DNA from: Castellaniella caeni NBRC 101664
GTDB taxonomy: Bacteria > Pseudomonadota > Gammaproteobacteria > Burkholderiales > Burkholderiaceae_B
DNA length: 64,000 bases
Direction: 5' to 3'
Assembly (NCBI RefSeq): GCF_001592225.1
Contig: NZ_BCWN01000004.1
Coordinates: 62,001 to 126,000 of the forward strand
Positions within the stretch are counted from its first letter, which is position 1. Each line of letters begins with the position of its first letter. Both the position numbers and the translations under genes were made by a program. The notes beneath the pieces were generated by a model. The model was not told the DNA's origin. It saw only the letters and a list, made by a program, of their open reading frames with translations, and searched no databases. Of this stretch, positions 17,096-25,800 are shown piece after piece.

Positions 17096-19206
17096 GCGGG
17101 ACTCCCACCGATGACTGCCGTGATGCGGATCATACGCTCTTCAGGGATCTCGGCACTGGAAAGGACTGCCATGTGCGGCAGATGGTGGCGCAGGAAGCGT
17201 GACAGCGAGGCGCGCAGCGCGGGCGGCACCACCAGCACCGGGGCGTCGCCGCGGTCTTCCTGTTCTTGCGTCAGGCGCTGGGTTTCACTGAGCAGATTGT
17301 CGGCCAGCCCCGGCTCGAGCGCGCCGTTGGTGCCCATGGCCTGCAGCAGCACACGCTCCAGGCGCGCGTCCAGCCCGATGACGCGCAATTCTTCTTCGCC
17401 CGCGAACCAGTGCTGGATGATGGCCCGCCCCAGTGCCACGCGCACCTGCGCCAGCAGCTCGTCGAGATTGGGTCCGGTGCCCGCCGGGTTGAGCGCCGCC
17501 AGGCGCGGCGCGTGTTCGGTGACGGTTTCGAGGATGGTGCGCATGTCGCGGATGGGCACGTCCTCGTCCAGCAAGCTGCGCAGCAGGTTTTGCAGCTGCG
17601 GCAAGGGGATGGTCTTGGGCACCAGGTCTTCGACGAGCTTGGGCACCTCGCGTGCCATGTGGTCGAGCAGCTGCTGTGTCTCCTGGCGGCCCAGCAGCTT
17701 GGCGCCATGGCGGTGCATCAGGTGATTGAGGTGCGTGGCCACCACCGTGGCCGTATCAACCACGGTGTAGCCGTTGATCTGCGCCTGCTCGCGCAAAGAG
17801 GCATCGATCCAGACAGCGGGCAGGCCGAAGGCCGGATCTTTGGTGGGCGTGCCCGCCAGCGGCGCCGTCACGCCGCCCGGGTCGATGGCCAGCCACTGTC
17901 CCAGCTGCGCCACCCCTTTGCCGATCTCGACGCCGAACAGCAGAATGCGGTAATCGGTGGGCTTGATTTCGAGGTTGTCACGGATGTGCACCACGGGCGG
18001 CAGAAAGCCCATTTCGCCGGCGAATTTCTTGCGCAGGCTGCGGATGCGGTGCAACAGTTCGCCGCTTTGCTGGTGATCGACCAGGGAGATGAGCCGGTAG
18101 CCCACTTCGAGCCCCAGGGGATCGACCGGCGAGACATCGTCCCAGCTGGCTTCCGCAGCCGCCGCCACGGCCGCCGTCTGCTCGGAATCGGGCTGCGCCG
18201 CGGCGGTCTGGCGTTCTTTTTCCTGGCGCTTGTAGATGGCCCAGCCGCTGCCGCCGATGAGGGCCGCCAGCAGCAGGAAGGCCACGTGCGGCATGTTGGG
18301 AATCAGGCCCATCAGCGTGAGGATGCCCGCCGTGATGAACAGCACGTTGGGGTTGCTGAACAGCTGCCCCAGCATCTGCTGGCCCACGTCCTGGTCGGTG
18401 GCCACGCGCGAGACCACGACGCCCGCCGCCGTGGAAATCACCAGGGCCGGAATCTGTGCCACCAGGCCGTCGCCGATGGTGAGCAGCGTATAGACGTTGC
18501 CCGCGTCGCCCAGCGACATATCGTGCTGAACCACGCCGACGATGAGGCCGCCGATGATGTTGATGACCATGATGAGCAGGCCCGCCACGGCGTCGCCGCG
18601 CACGAACTTGCTGGCGCCGTCCATCGAGCCATAGAACTCGGCCTCTTGCGCGACCTCGGCGCGGCGCTTGCGCGCCTCGTCTTCGCCGATGAGCCCGGCG
18701 TTGAGGTCGGCGTCGATGGCCATCTGCTTGCCCGGCATGGCGTCCAGGGTGAAGCGCGCGCCCACTTCGGCAATGCGCCCCGCGCCCTTGGTGATGACGA
18801 TGAAGTTGATGATCACCAGGATGATGAACACCACGATACCGACGGCAAAGTTGCCGCCCACCAGAAAATGGCCGAAGGCCTCGATCACCTGCCCGGCGGC
18901 GGCGGGCCCCTTGTGGCCGTTGAGCAGCACGACGCGCGTGGACGCCACGTTGAGCGACAGGCGCAGCAAGGTGGCAAACAGCAGCACGGACGGAAAGGCG
19001 GCGAAGTCCAGCGGCTTGCGGGTGAACATCGCCACCAGCAGAATCATCACCGACAGCGAGATGTTGAAGGTGAACAGCAGGTCGAGGATGAACGGCGGCA
19101 GCGGCAGAATCATCATGGCGAGCACCATGAGAATCAGCACCGGGCCGGCCAGCAGGCGGGCGTGCCCAAAGCCTTGGGTCTTGAGGAAATCCAGGAAACT
19201 GTTCAT
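17092..19206 (-). CDS. flhA: Flagellar type III export gate protein FlhA
   Basis: FlhA is the main ring of the flagellar export gate and uses the proton motive force. From ATG 19206 it has 704 residues, close to the family norm (about 692). There are eight predicted membrane helices in the first 330 residues, with the FHIPEP-type cytoplasmic loop (ARFTLDAMPGKQMAIDADLN), followed by the large cytoplasmic substrate-docking domain. The frame is open further upstream, but the start that overlaps the flhB stop (ATGA) fits the family N-terminus. Operon flhB-flhA-flhF with 4-bp overlaps at each junction. Confidence 0.97.
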   Translation of the reverse strand: MNSFLDFLKTQGFGHARLLAGPVLILMVLAMMILPLPPFILDLLFTFNISLSVMILLVAMFTRKPLDFAAFPSVLLFATLLRLSLNVASTRVVLLNGHKGPAAAGQVIEAFGHFLVGGNFAVGIVVFIILVIINFIVITKGAGRIAEVGARFTLDAMPGKQMAIDADLNAGLIGEDEARKRRAEVAQEAEFYGSMDGASKFVRGDAVAGLLIMVINIIGGLIVGVVQHDMSLGDAGNVYTLLTIGDGLVAQIPALVISTAAGVVVSRVATDQDVGQQMLGQLFSNPNVLFITAGILTLMGLIPNMPHVAFLLLAALIGGSGWAIYKRQEKERQTAAAQPDSEQTAAVAAAAEASWDDVSPVDPLGLEVGYRLISLVDHQQSGELLHRIRSLRKKFAGEMGFLPPVVHIRDNLEIKPTDYRILLFGVEIGKGVAQLGQWLAIDPGGVTAPLAGTPTKDPAFGLPAVWIDASLREQAQINGYTVVDTATVVATHLNHLMHRHGAKLLGRQETQQLLDHMAREVPKLVEDLVPKTIPLPQLQNLLRSLLDEDVPIRDMRTILETVTEHAPRLAALNPAGTGPNLDELLAQVRVALGRAIIQHWFAGEEELRVIGLDARLERVLLQAMGTNGALEPGLADNLLSETQRLTQEQEDRGDAPVLVVPPALRASLSRFLRHHLPHMAVLSSAEIPEERMIRITAVIGGSPA

Positions 19207-20366
19207 GAGACGGGTACGGGGGTCGGCGGGCGACCCTGTTGCGGATCGAGCTCGGGCGGCACCGGCAAGGCGCCTGGCGCGTGCGGCAGTGTACCCGAGC
19301 CCTGCTGCCAATGACGCACTTGATAGACCCAGGCCAGCACTTCGGCCACGGCGGCGTACAGGGCCGCGGGGATTTCCTGATCAAGCTCGACGTGATGATA
19401 CAGCGCGCGCGCCAGCGGCGGAGCCTCGAGCAGGGCCACCGCGTGCTCGGCGGCCAGCTGGCGAATTTGGGCCGCGATCAGCCCGGCCCCCTTGGCAACC
19501 ACCACCGGGGCGCCCTTCTGCCCCTCTTGGTAGCGCAGGGCCACGGCATAGTGCGTGGGGTTGGTGACCACCACGTCGGCCTTGGGCACGGCGGACATCA
19601 TGCGACTGCGCGCCATGGCGCGCTGCTGCGAGCGGATGCGGCCCTTGACGTGCGGGTCGCCCTCGCTTTCCTTGTGCTCCTGCTTGACGTCCTCGCGCGA
19701 CATGCGCAGCTGCTTGGCGTGGTTGAAGAGCTGCCAGGGCACGTCGATGAGCACGATCACGACGAGCGACGCGGCGATCAGCATGCAGCACATCGCCACC
19801 AGGTTGAGCCCCCGGACGAGCGCCTCGGTGGGCGCCATCTGCGACAAGGCCAGCATGTCGTCGCGGTAGGCCGAAATGACCTTCACCGCCACCACGCCCA
19901 CCAGCACGGCCTTGCCCAGCGTTTTGACGAGCTCGATGAGCGTGGACATCTCGACGAAGCGCTTCAGGCCCTTCAGGGGGTTGAGGCGCTCGAACTTGGG
20001 CTCGAGCGCCTTGGGCGACAGCAGAAACCCGCCCAGGGCGACCGAGGAGAAAATCCCCACGACCAGCAGCAGGCCCATGATGGGCAGCACGATGAGCAGC
20101 GCCTGCCAGGCCGACGAGCCGGCCACGTTGAGCATGACGTCGGTGTCGCGCACGATGCGCGGGTCGAACCACAGACCGCTGTGCAAGACGCCTTCGAGCG
20201 TGCGGAAGATGCCATCTCCGCCAAACCACAGGGCGCCGATGCCGCTGAGCAGGGCAAGCAGCGTGCCCAGCTCGCGCGAACGCGCCACCTGCCCCTCTTC
20301 GCGCGCCTTTTCCAGGCGCCGCGGCGAGGCGGGTTCGGTTTTTTCGAGATCGCTGTCCTCAGCCAT
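19203..20366 (-). CDS. flhB: Flagellar export specificity switch protein FlhB
   Basis: FlhB sits in the export gate and switches export from rod/hook to filament subunits by cutting itself. The 387-residue product has four membrane helices in the first 210 residues and the autocleavage motif NPTH at residues 269-272, the same numbering as in Salmonella. The C-terminus carries a Pro-rich tail of about 25 residues. It lies 22 bp after cheZ and overlaps flhA by 4 bp, linking chemotaxis and export genes in one transcript. Confidence 0.97.
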   Translation of the reverse strand: MAEDSDLEKTEPASPRRLEKAREEGQVARSRELGTLLALLSGIGALWFGGDGIFRTLEGVLHSGLWFDPRIVRDTDVMLNVAGSSAWQALLIVLPIMGLLLVVGIFSSVALGGFLLSPKALEPKFERLNPLKGLKRFVEMSTLIELVKTLGKAVLVGVVAVKVISAYRDDMLALSQMAPTEALVRGLNLVAMCCMLIAASLVVIVLIDVPWQLFNHAKQLRMSREDVKQEHKESEGDPHVKGRIRSQQRAMARSRMMSAVPKADVVVTNPTHYAVALRYQEGQKGAPVVVAKGAGLIAAQIRQLAAEHAVALLEAPPLARALYHHVELDQEIPAALYAAVAEVLAWVYQVRHWQQGSGTLPHAPGALPVPPELDPQQGRPPTPVPVS

Positions 20367-20388
20367 CGGGGCGGATATCCGGGCTTAC

Positions 20389-21036
20389 TCAGAAGCCCAG
20401 GCTGGCCAGCAGGTCATCGACCTGGTCTTGATTGGTGACGACGTCGTTCTTGCCTTCGGCATTGACCACCGGGCCATTGAGCAGGGTCTGGGTCTCTTCG
20501 CGCTTTTCGGTCGGTGCGTTGTCGATGAGCACCTGGACGAGCTCGGTCTCGATGGCGCCGATGACGCCCAGCATCTTCATGATGACCTGGCCGGTCAGAT
20601 CCTGAAAATCCTGAGCCATGATGATGTCCATGAGATTGTTCTGCGACGCCTGGGTCTTTTCCGGCACCGTCTTCAGGAAGGCGCGCGTGTCATCGACCAG
20701 CGCGCGCGCGTGGTCGAGCTCGACGGGATGGTCGAACCAATCCTGCCAGCGCGCATCCAGCGCCTTGGCATCGCTTTGCATCGACTCTTGCCAGGGTTGC
20801 ACCTGCTCGGCGGCATTGAGCACGCGGTTGGCCGCCTGCTCGGTCATCTGCGCCACGTAGTGCAGGCGGTCGCGCGCATCCGGGATGGCGTGCGCCGCGT
20901 CCTTGATCGCCTGATCAAGGCCCAGTTCACGCATGCTCTCGCGCAGGGTGCGCGTCAGCTGCGCGATCCGATGGATCAAATCGACGGAAGGCGCCTGGAA
21001 GTCGCCCTGCCCGCCCGCTGCCTGATCTTCAGCCAT
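20389..21036 (-). CDS. cheZ: CheY-P phosphatase CheZ
   Basis: CheZ removes phosphate from CheY-P and so resets the motor signal. The 215-residue protein is almost wholly helical, includes the catalytic region FQDLTGQVIMKMLGVIGAIE at about 140-160 (active-site Gln in QDLTGQ), and ends in the CheY-binding peptide QDQVDDLLASLGF, nearly the same as in E. coli. It lies directly after cheY. Confidence 0.97.
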   Translation of the reverse strand: MAEDQAAGGQGDFQAPSVDLIHRIAQLTRTLRESMRELGLDQAIKDAAHAIPDARDRLHYVAQMTEQAANRVLNAAEQVQPWQESMQSDAKALDARWQDWFDHPVELDHARALVDDTRAFLKTVPEKTQASQNNLMDIIMAQDFQDLTGQVIMKMLGVIGAIETELVQVLIDNAPTEKREETQTLLNGPVVNAEGKNDVVTNQDQVDDLLASLGF

Positions 21037-21046
21037 GACGTGCCCC

Positions 21047-21430
21047 TTACAATTTTTCGAAGATTTTGTTCAGTTTTTCTTCGAGCGTGGCCGCCGTGAA
21101 CGGTTTGACCACATAGCCGCTGGCACCCGCCTGGGCCGCCGCGATGATGTTCTCTTTCTTGGCCTCGGCGGTGACCATCAGCACCGGCAGGTTGGCCAGG
21201 TTCGGGTCGGCGCGGATGTTCTGCAGCATGGTCAGGCCATCCATGTTCGGCATGTTCCAGTCGGACACGACGAACTCGAAACCGCCGTTGCGCAGCTTTT
21301 CCAGGCCGATGGCGCCGTCTTCGGCCTCATCCACGTTTTCGTAGCCCAGGTCTTTGAGCAGGTTCTTGATGATCCGACGCATCGTGGGGAAGTCGTCGAC
21401 GACCAGGATTTTCAAGGTTTTTTGAACCAC
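21047..21430 (-). CDS. cheY: Chemotaxis response regulator CheY
   Basis: Single-domain response regulator that binds the flagellar switch when phosphorylated by CheA. All active-site residues are present with E. coli numbering: D12, D13, phospho-acceptor D57 ([10 protein letters not shown]), T87 and K109. The stretch [20 protein letters not shown] and what follows it is almost identical to E. coli CheY. 127 residues, 10 bp before cheZ. Confidence 0.98.
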   Translation of the reverse strand: MVQKTLKILVVDDFPTMRRIIKNLLKDLGYENVDEAEDGAIGLEKLRNGGFEFVVSDWNMPNMDGLTMLQNIRADPNLANLPVLMVTAEAKKENIIAAAQAGASGYVVKPFTAATLEEKLNKIFEKL

Positions 21431-21489
21431 GGATCACTCTCCAGTGAATAATTCAGGCAGATGGCGTTGATTGCTTCGACTGCCAATGT

Positions 21490-22557
21490 TCAGACACGAT
21501 GCCCGTAGGCACCGGCACTTTTCAAGATACGTTCGCTGATCTCGTCCAGGGGCACGGCCTCTTCGGCGGCACCGATGAGCAAGGCCTCGCGCGGCATGCC
21601 GAACACCACGCAGCTGGCCTCGTCCTGGGCAAACGTGCGCGCGCCCGCCTGGCGCATGGCCAGCAGCCCCTGGGCGCCGTCCTTGCCCATGCCCGTGAGA
21701 ATGACGCCCACCGCGTTCTTGCCCGCCACCAGGGCTGCGGAATGGAACAGCACATCCACCGAAGGCCGATGCCGGTTGACGGGATCGGAGTATTCGAGCT
21801 TGACGACGTAATTGGCCCCGGAGCGGGCGAGCTTCATGTGCGCCACCCCGCCGGGGGCCAGGTAGACGTGGCCCGGCAGCACGCGCTGGCCGTCTTCGGC
21901 CTCGTGGACCTGCACGGCGCACAGGCCGTCGAGGCGCTGCACGAACGACTTGGTGAAACCCGCCGGCATGTGCTGCGTGATCATAATGGCCGGACTGTTG
22001 GCTGGCAAGGGTTCGAGCACGTGGCGGATGGCCTCGGTGCCGCCGGTGGATGAACCGATCATGATGAGCTTCTCGGTGGTGGAGAAGGTGCCGGCCAGGC
22101 GTGGGCGCACGGGGCCGTCGCCCGCATGCGCCGGGCGCGGACGCAGGCGCGCATGGGCCGCCGCGCGGATCTTGTCGGCGATCATGTCGCTGTATTCCAT
22201 CAGGCCGTCGCGCAGCCCCAGCTTGGGCTTGGTGACGAAATCGACGGCCCCCAGTTCGAGCGCCTTGAGCGTGACCTCGGAATTACGATCGGTGAGCGAG
22301 GACACCATGACCACCGGCATGGGGCGCAAGCGCATCAGGCGCTCGAGGAAGTCGAGCCCGTCCATGCGGGGCATTTCGACGTCCAGCGTCAGCACGTCGG
22401 GATTGTGCTGCTTGATGAGCTCGCGCGCGATCAGGGGATCGGGCGCGGTGGCGACGACTTCGAGGTCGGGCTGGCCATTGATGATCTCCGTCATCAGGCT
22501 GCGCACCAGCGCCGAATCGTCCACGCACAACACACGGATTTTCTTGCTTTCAACCAT
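21490..22557 (-). CDS. cheB: Chemoreceptor methylesterase / glutamine deamidase CheB
   Basis: CheB removes methyl groups from chemoreceptors and is activated by CheA phosphorylation. It has 355 residues: a receiver domain (1-125, acceptor D59 in [12 protein letters not shown]), a linker, and the esterase domain (about 160-350) with catalytic S170 in GSSTGG, H196 in TQHMPAG and an Asp in GMGKDGAQG. No cheD lies next to it, so receptor deamidation here must rest on CheB or on a cheD elsewhere. Confidence 0.97.
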   Translation of the reverse strand: MVESKKIRVLCVDDSALVRSLMTEIINGQPDLEVVATAPDPLIARELIKQHNPDVLTLDVEMPRMDGLDFLERLMRLRPMPVVMVSSLTDRNSEVTLKALELGAVDFVTKPKLGLRDGLMEYSDMIADKIRAAAHARLRPRPAHAGDGPVRPRLAGTFSTTEKLIMIGSSTGGTEAIRHVLEPLPANSPAIMITQHMPAGFTKSFVQRLDGLCAVQVHEAEDGQRVLPGHVYLAPGGVAHMKLARSGANYVVKLEYSDPVNRHRPSVDVLFHSAALVAGKNAVGVILTGMGKDGAQGLLAMRQAGARTFAQDEASCVVFGMPREALLIGAAEEAVPLDEISERILKSAGAYGHRV

Positions 22558-22578
22558 AGTGATACGTCCCGGCCCCCA

Positions 22579-23424
22579 TCAGGCGACGGTATAGACCGTC
22601 TGCCCTTGAAGTTTCAAGGCCTTGGTCAGGTAGGTAAAGTTTTCGGAGTGGCCCGCGAACATCAGGCCGCCGGGTTTCAAGAGCGGGACAAAGCGCTCCA
22701 GAATCCGGGTCTGGGTGGGCTTGTCGAAATAAATCATGGTATTGCGGCAGAAGATGGCGTCGAACTTCTGGTTGATGGGCCAGCTGGGCGCCACCAGGTT
22801 CACTTCTTCGAAGGTGACCATGTTGCGGATCACCGGCTTGACCATCGCCATGCCCGACTGCCGCCCGGTGCCGCGCAGAAAGTAGCGGCGTAAAAGTTCG
22901 GGCGGAATCGGCTTGATGCGGTCGAGCGTATAGACGCCCTTGCGCGCCTGGGCCAGCACCTGCACGTCGATGTCGGTGGCCAGCACCGACAGCCCGGCGT
23001 CCGACTGGCCACAGGCGTCGTGCAGCGTCATGGCCAGGGTGTAGGGTTCCTCGCCGGTGGACGAGGCACAGCACCAGACCGAAATCGGCTTGCGCCGCGT
23101 CTTGACGAACTCGGCCAGGATGTGAAAGTGGTGCTGCTCGCGAAAGAAGGCCGTGTGGTTGATGGTGAAAGCGCTGATGAAGCGATCCCACTCATCGACC
23201 AGGGGATTGTGTTCGAGGTGATCGAGATAGGCGCGCACCGAGCCCAGGCCCGAGTGGTGCGCGCGCAGCCCCAGCGTGCGAGCAGCCATGTCGCGCTTGT
23301 GATCGCCCAGCACGATGCCGGCGCGCCTGTGCAGGATGTCGGCGACGCGCGTCAGGTCCTGCGCATCGGCCTTGGGCAAGGCCGGTTGCGAAAAGTACGA
23401 GACAGAAGCGCCATCATGGATCAT
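22579..23424 (-). CDS. cheR: Chemoreceptor methyltransferase CheR
   Basis: CheR adds methyl groups from S-adenosylmethionine to glutamates of chemoreceptors. The 281-residue protein has the N-terminal helical domain and the methyltransferase fold (WCCASSTGEEPYTLAMTLHD at about 118-137, then the motif NTMIYFDKPTQ). It stands between the chemoreceptor gene and cheB, the usual order. Confidence 0.97.
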   Translation of the reverse strand: MIHDGASVSYFSQPALPKADAQDLTRVADILHRRAGIVLGDHKRDMAARTLGLRAHHSGLGSVRAYLDHLEHNPLVDEWDRFISAFTINHTAFFREQHHFHILAEFVKTRRKPISVWCCASSTGEEPYTLAMTLHDACGQSDAGLSVLATDIDVQVLAQARKGVYTLDRIKPIPPELLRRYFLRGTGRQSGMAMVKPVIRNMVTFEEVNLVAPSWPINQKFDAIFCRNTMIYFDKPTQTRILERFVPLLKPGGLMFAGHSENFTYLTKALKLQGQTVYTVA

Positions 23425-23439
23425 GGGTGACTCGATGCC

Positions 23440-25170
23440 TCAGGCCTGCCCGAGGCTCAGGGGCCTGGGCGCAACCGCGGGGTCGTACCCCAGCTGGCCG
23501 CCGTGCACGTCGATGACAGGCCCGCCTTCGCGCACCTGGAAGACCGACACTGCGGCATTGAGCTGCTCGGCCTGATCCTGCAGGGAGCCCGCCGCGCTCG
23601 CGGCCTCTTGTACCAGCGCCGCGTTCTGCTGCACGACGCGATCCATGTCGGTGATGGCGACGTTGATCTGGCTGATGCCCTCGGCCTGCTCGCGCGAGGC
23701 CGACGAGATTTCGTTCATGATGGCGGTGACACCCTGCACCGACTGGACGATTTCGCCCATGATGCGCCCGGCGTCTTCCACCCGGCCCGAGCCTTCCTTG
23801 ATACGCACGACCGAATCGTCGATGAGGCCCTTGATCTCTTTGGCGGCCTGGGCACTGCGCTGGGCCAGCGAACGCACTTCGCCCGCCACCACGGCAAAGC
23901 CCTTGCCCTGCTCGCCCGCGCGGGCGGCCTCGACGGCGGCGTTCAGCGCCAGGATGTTGGTCTGGAAGGCAATGCCGTCGATGACACCGACGATCTCGGC
24001 CATCTTGCCCGAGCTGCTGGTGATGCCCGTCATGGTCTCGGCCACGCTGGACACCGCCTGCCCGCCGCGCTCGGCCACCTGGGCGGCGTTCTTGGCCAGG
24101 TGGTCGGCCTGCTCGGCGTTGTCCGAGTTCTGGCGCACCGTGCTGGCAAGCTGTTCCATGCTGGCGGCGGTCTGCTGCAGCGAGGCGGCCTGCTGCTCGG
24201 TGCGGCTGCTGAGGTCGGTGTTGCCCGCGAAGATTTCGCGCGAACCCAGGTGGATTTCGCCCACGCCGCCGCGCACCTGGGCCACCATGCGCACCAGGCC
24301 TTCCTGCATGCGCTGCATGGCCAGGTACAGCACCCCGATCTCGTTACGCGAAGGCGCCTCGATGACGGCGGTGAGGTCGCCCGCCGCAATGCGGTCGAAG
24401 TGTTCACCCGCGCGGCGCAAGGGCCGCAGCACGACGCGTTGCAGGAAAACGTAGGCGGCAATGGCAAACAGCAGGGCCACCACCATGGAGACAAGGACGA
24501 TGACCACGACCCATTCCAGATGGGTGTTTTCCGCTGCGATCTCGGTATTGGCCAGGGCGTGCTGATGCTGCTTGAGGCTGCGGTAAGCCTGGTCGAGTTT
24601 CTGCTCGGCGGGCTCGATGCGTTCTTTTTGCAGGCGGTGGAACTGGTCGATGTGGCCCTCTTTCAGCTGCGCCAGCACCGGGGGCAAAGCCTCGCGCACC
24701 AGATCGGCATAGGCGGCCAGTACCTGATCGGCGCCACTGTCGGCGGACAGATAAGTTTGTGCCGCCGTGGCGAAGGTTTCCATGGCCTGGTGCGTCTGTT
24801 CGAGACTGGCCTGGGCCTGACCGATCAGCTGACGCGTATCGCTGCTCAAGGCGTCGGCGGCATCCGGCTCGCCACCCGCGTTCCAGTCGGCGGAAATGGC
24901 GTTGTTCATGAGATCGCTGTTGATGACGATGCTGGCAAGCGCCCGCCCCATCAGAATCTGTACATCCTGGTACTGATTGACGGCATCGTCCAGCAACGAT
25001 ACAGCCTCTTCGTTATGGGCGATGCGCTTGAGCGCATCGTTGTTCAGCTTGAGCGAGAGCACGCCCAGCAGCGCGCCGGAAATCAGCATCACAAAGAAAA
25101 ACACCAGCACCAGCACCAGGCTGGTGCGTACTTTCAACGCGCCAAGCAGCGATTTTTGACCGAACTGCAT
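23440..25170 (-). CDS. Methyl-accepting chemotaxis protein of the che operon
   Basis: Chemoreceptor of 576 residues inside the che operon, the position of tsr/tar in related bacteria. Membrane segments lie at about 15-38 and 217-240, with a four-helix-type periplasmic domain between; HAMP follows, then the signalling domain with the conserved tip ([20 protein letters not shown]). The C-terminus ends SLGQA and lacks the NWETF-like pentapeptide that docks CheR and CheB in E. coli Tsr/Tar. The ligand is not predictable. Its signalling part resembles that of the receptor at the left edge of the window, so the two may be paralogues. Confidence 0.95.
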   Translation of the reverse strand: MQFGQKSLLGALKVRTSLVLVLVFFFVMLISGALLGVLSLKLNNDALKRIAHNEEAVSLLDDAVNQYQDVQILMGRALASIVINSDLMNNAISADWNAGGEPDAADALSSDTRQLIGQAQASLEQTHQAMETFATAAQTYLSADSGADQVLAAYADLVREALPPVLAQLKEGHIDQFHRLQKERIEPAEQKLDQAYRSLKQHQHALANTEIAAENTHLEWVVVIVLVSMVVALLFAIAAYVFLQRVVLRPLRRAGEHFDRIAAGDLTAVIEAPSRNEIGVLYLAMQRMQEGLVRMVAQVRGGVGEIHLGSREIFAGNTDLSSRTEQQAASLQQTAASMEQLASTVRQNSDNAEQADHLAKNAAQVAERGGQAVSSVAETMTGITSSSGKMAEIVGVIDGIAFQTNILALNAAVEAARAGEQGKGFAVVAGEVRSLAQRSAQAAKEIKGLIDDSVVRIKEGSGRVEDAGRIMGEIVQSVQGVTAIMNEISSASREQAEGISQINVAITDMDRVVQQNAALVQEAASAAGSLQDQAEQLNAAVSVFQVREGGPVIDVHGGQLGYDPAVAPRPLSLGQA

Positions 25171-25260
25171 GAATTTAAAACCTCGTGGGCATAAAGGAGT
25201 GTCTGCGAGATTGGAGACGGGCCGCAGCGGGAAGCATCGGGATCAAGCCAGGCTTCACGC

Positions 25261-25758
25261 TCAGGCAACGGCGGTTTCGACCAGCGCCATTTCCTCGCTG
25301 GTCATGAGTTTTTCGATATCGACCAGGATCAGCATGCGGTCGCCCACCGTGCCGATGCCGGTCAGGTGTTCGGTGGAAAAGGCCGAGCCGAACTGGGGCG
25401 CCGAGCTGATCTGCGAAGACTGCAGAATGAGCACGTCGGACACGCCATCGACCACCACCCCCACGACCCGCGACTGCAGGTTGAGGATGACGACGACGGT
25501 CTGCGCCGTGTACTCGACGTTTTCCATGTTGAATTTCATGCGCAGATCGACGATCGGCACGATCACGCCGCGCAGATTGGTGACGCCCTTGATGAAATCC
25601 GGGACGTTGGCGATGCGCGTGACGGACTGACTGTCATACCCGCGGATTTCCTGCACCTTGAGGATGTCGATGCCGTATTCCTGGCTGGCCAGCGTGAAGA
25701 TGAGGAACTCTTTGCCCTGGGTTTCAGCCTGGTCGCTCTTGACTTCGGTCAGATTCAT
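25261..25758 (-). CDS. cheW: Chemotaxis coupling protein CheW
   Basis: CheW links chemoreceptors to CheA in the signalling array. The 165-residue protein has the single SH3-like CheW domain (about 17-155) with [20 protein letters not shown] and the conserved [20 protein letters not shown]. It follows cheA by 42 bp and precedes the receptor gene by 90 bp. Confidence 0.97.
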   Translation of the reverse strand: MNLTEVKSDQAETQGKEFLIFTLASQEYGIDILKVQEIRGYDSQSVTRIANVPDFIKGVTNLRGVIVPIVDLRMKFNMENVEYTAQTVVVILNLQSRVVGVVVDGVSDVLILQSSQISSAPQFGSAFSTEHLTGIGTVGDRMLILVDIEKLMTSEEMALVETAVA

Positions 25759-25800
25759 AATGACTCCGGGAACTGGTTGGTTGAATGGTCAGAGCGCCAA

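Noticed and set aside
14753-17725. Open frame of 990 codons on the plus strand, opposite flhF and the end of flhA
   Set aside because: Composition is Gly/Gln/Arg/His-rich with no domain, and it mirrors the codon pattern of two well-supported genes on the other strand. Such shadows are common in GC-rich DNA.
17266-19314. Open frame of 682 codons on the plus strand, opposite flhA
   Set aside because: Shadow of a fully convincing flhA; no family similarity seen.
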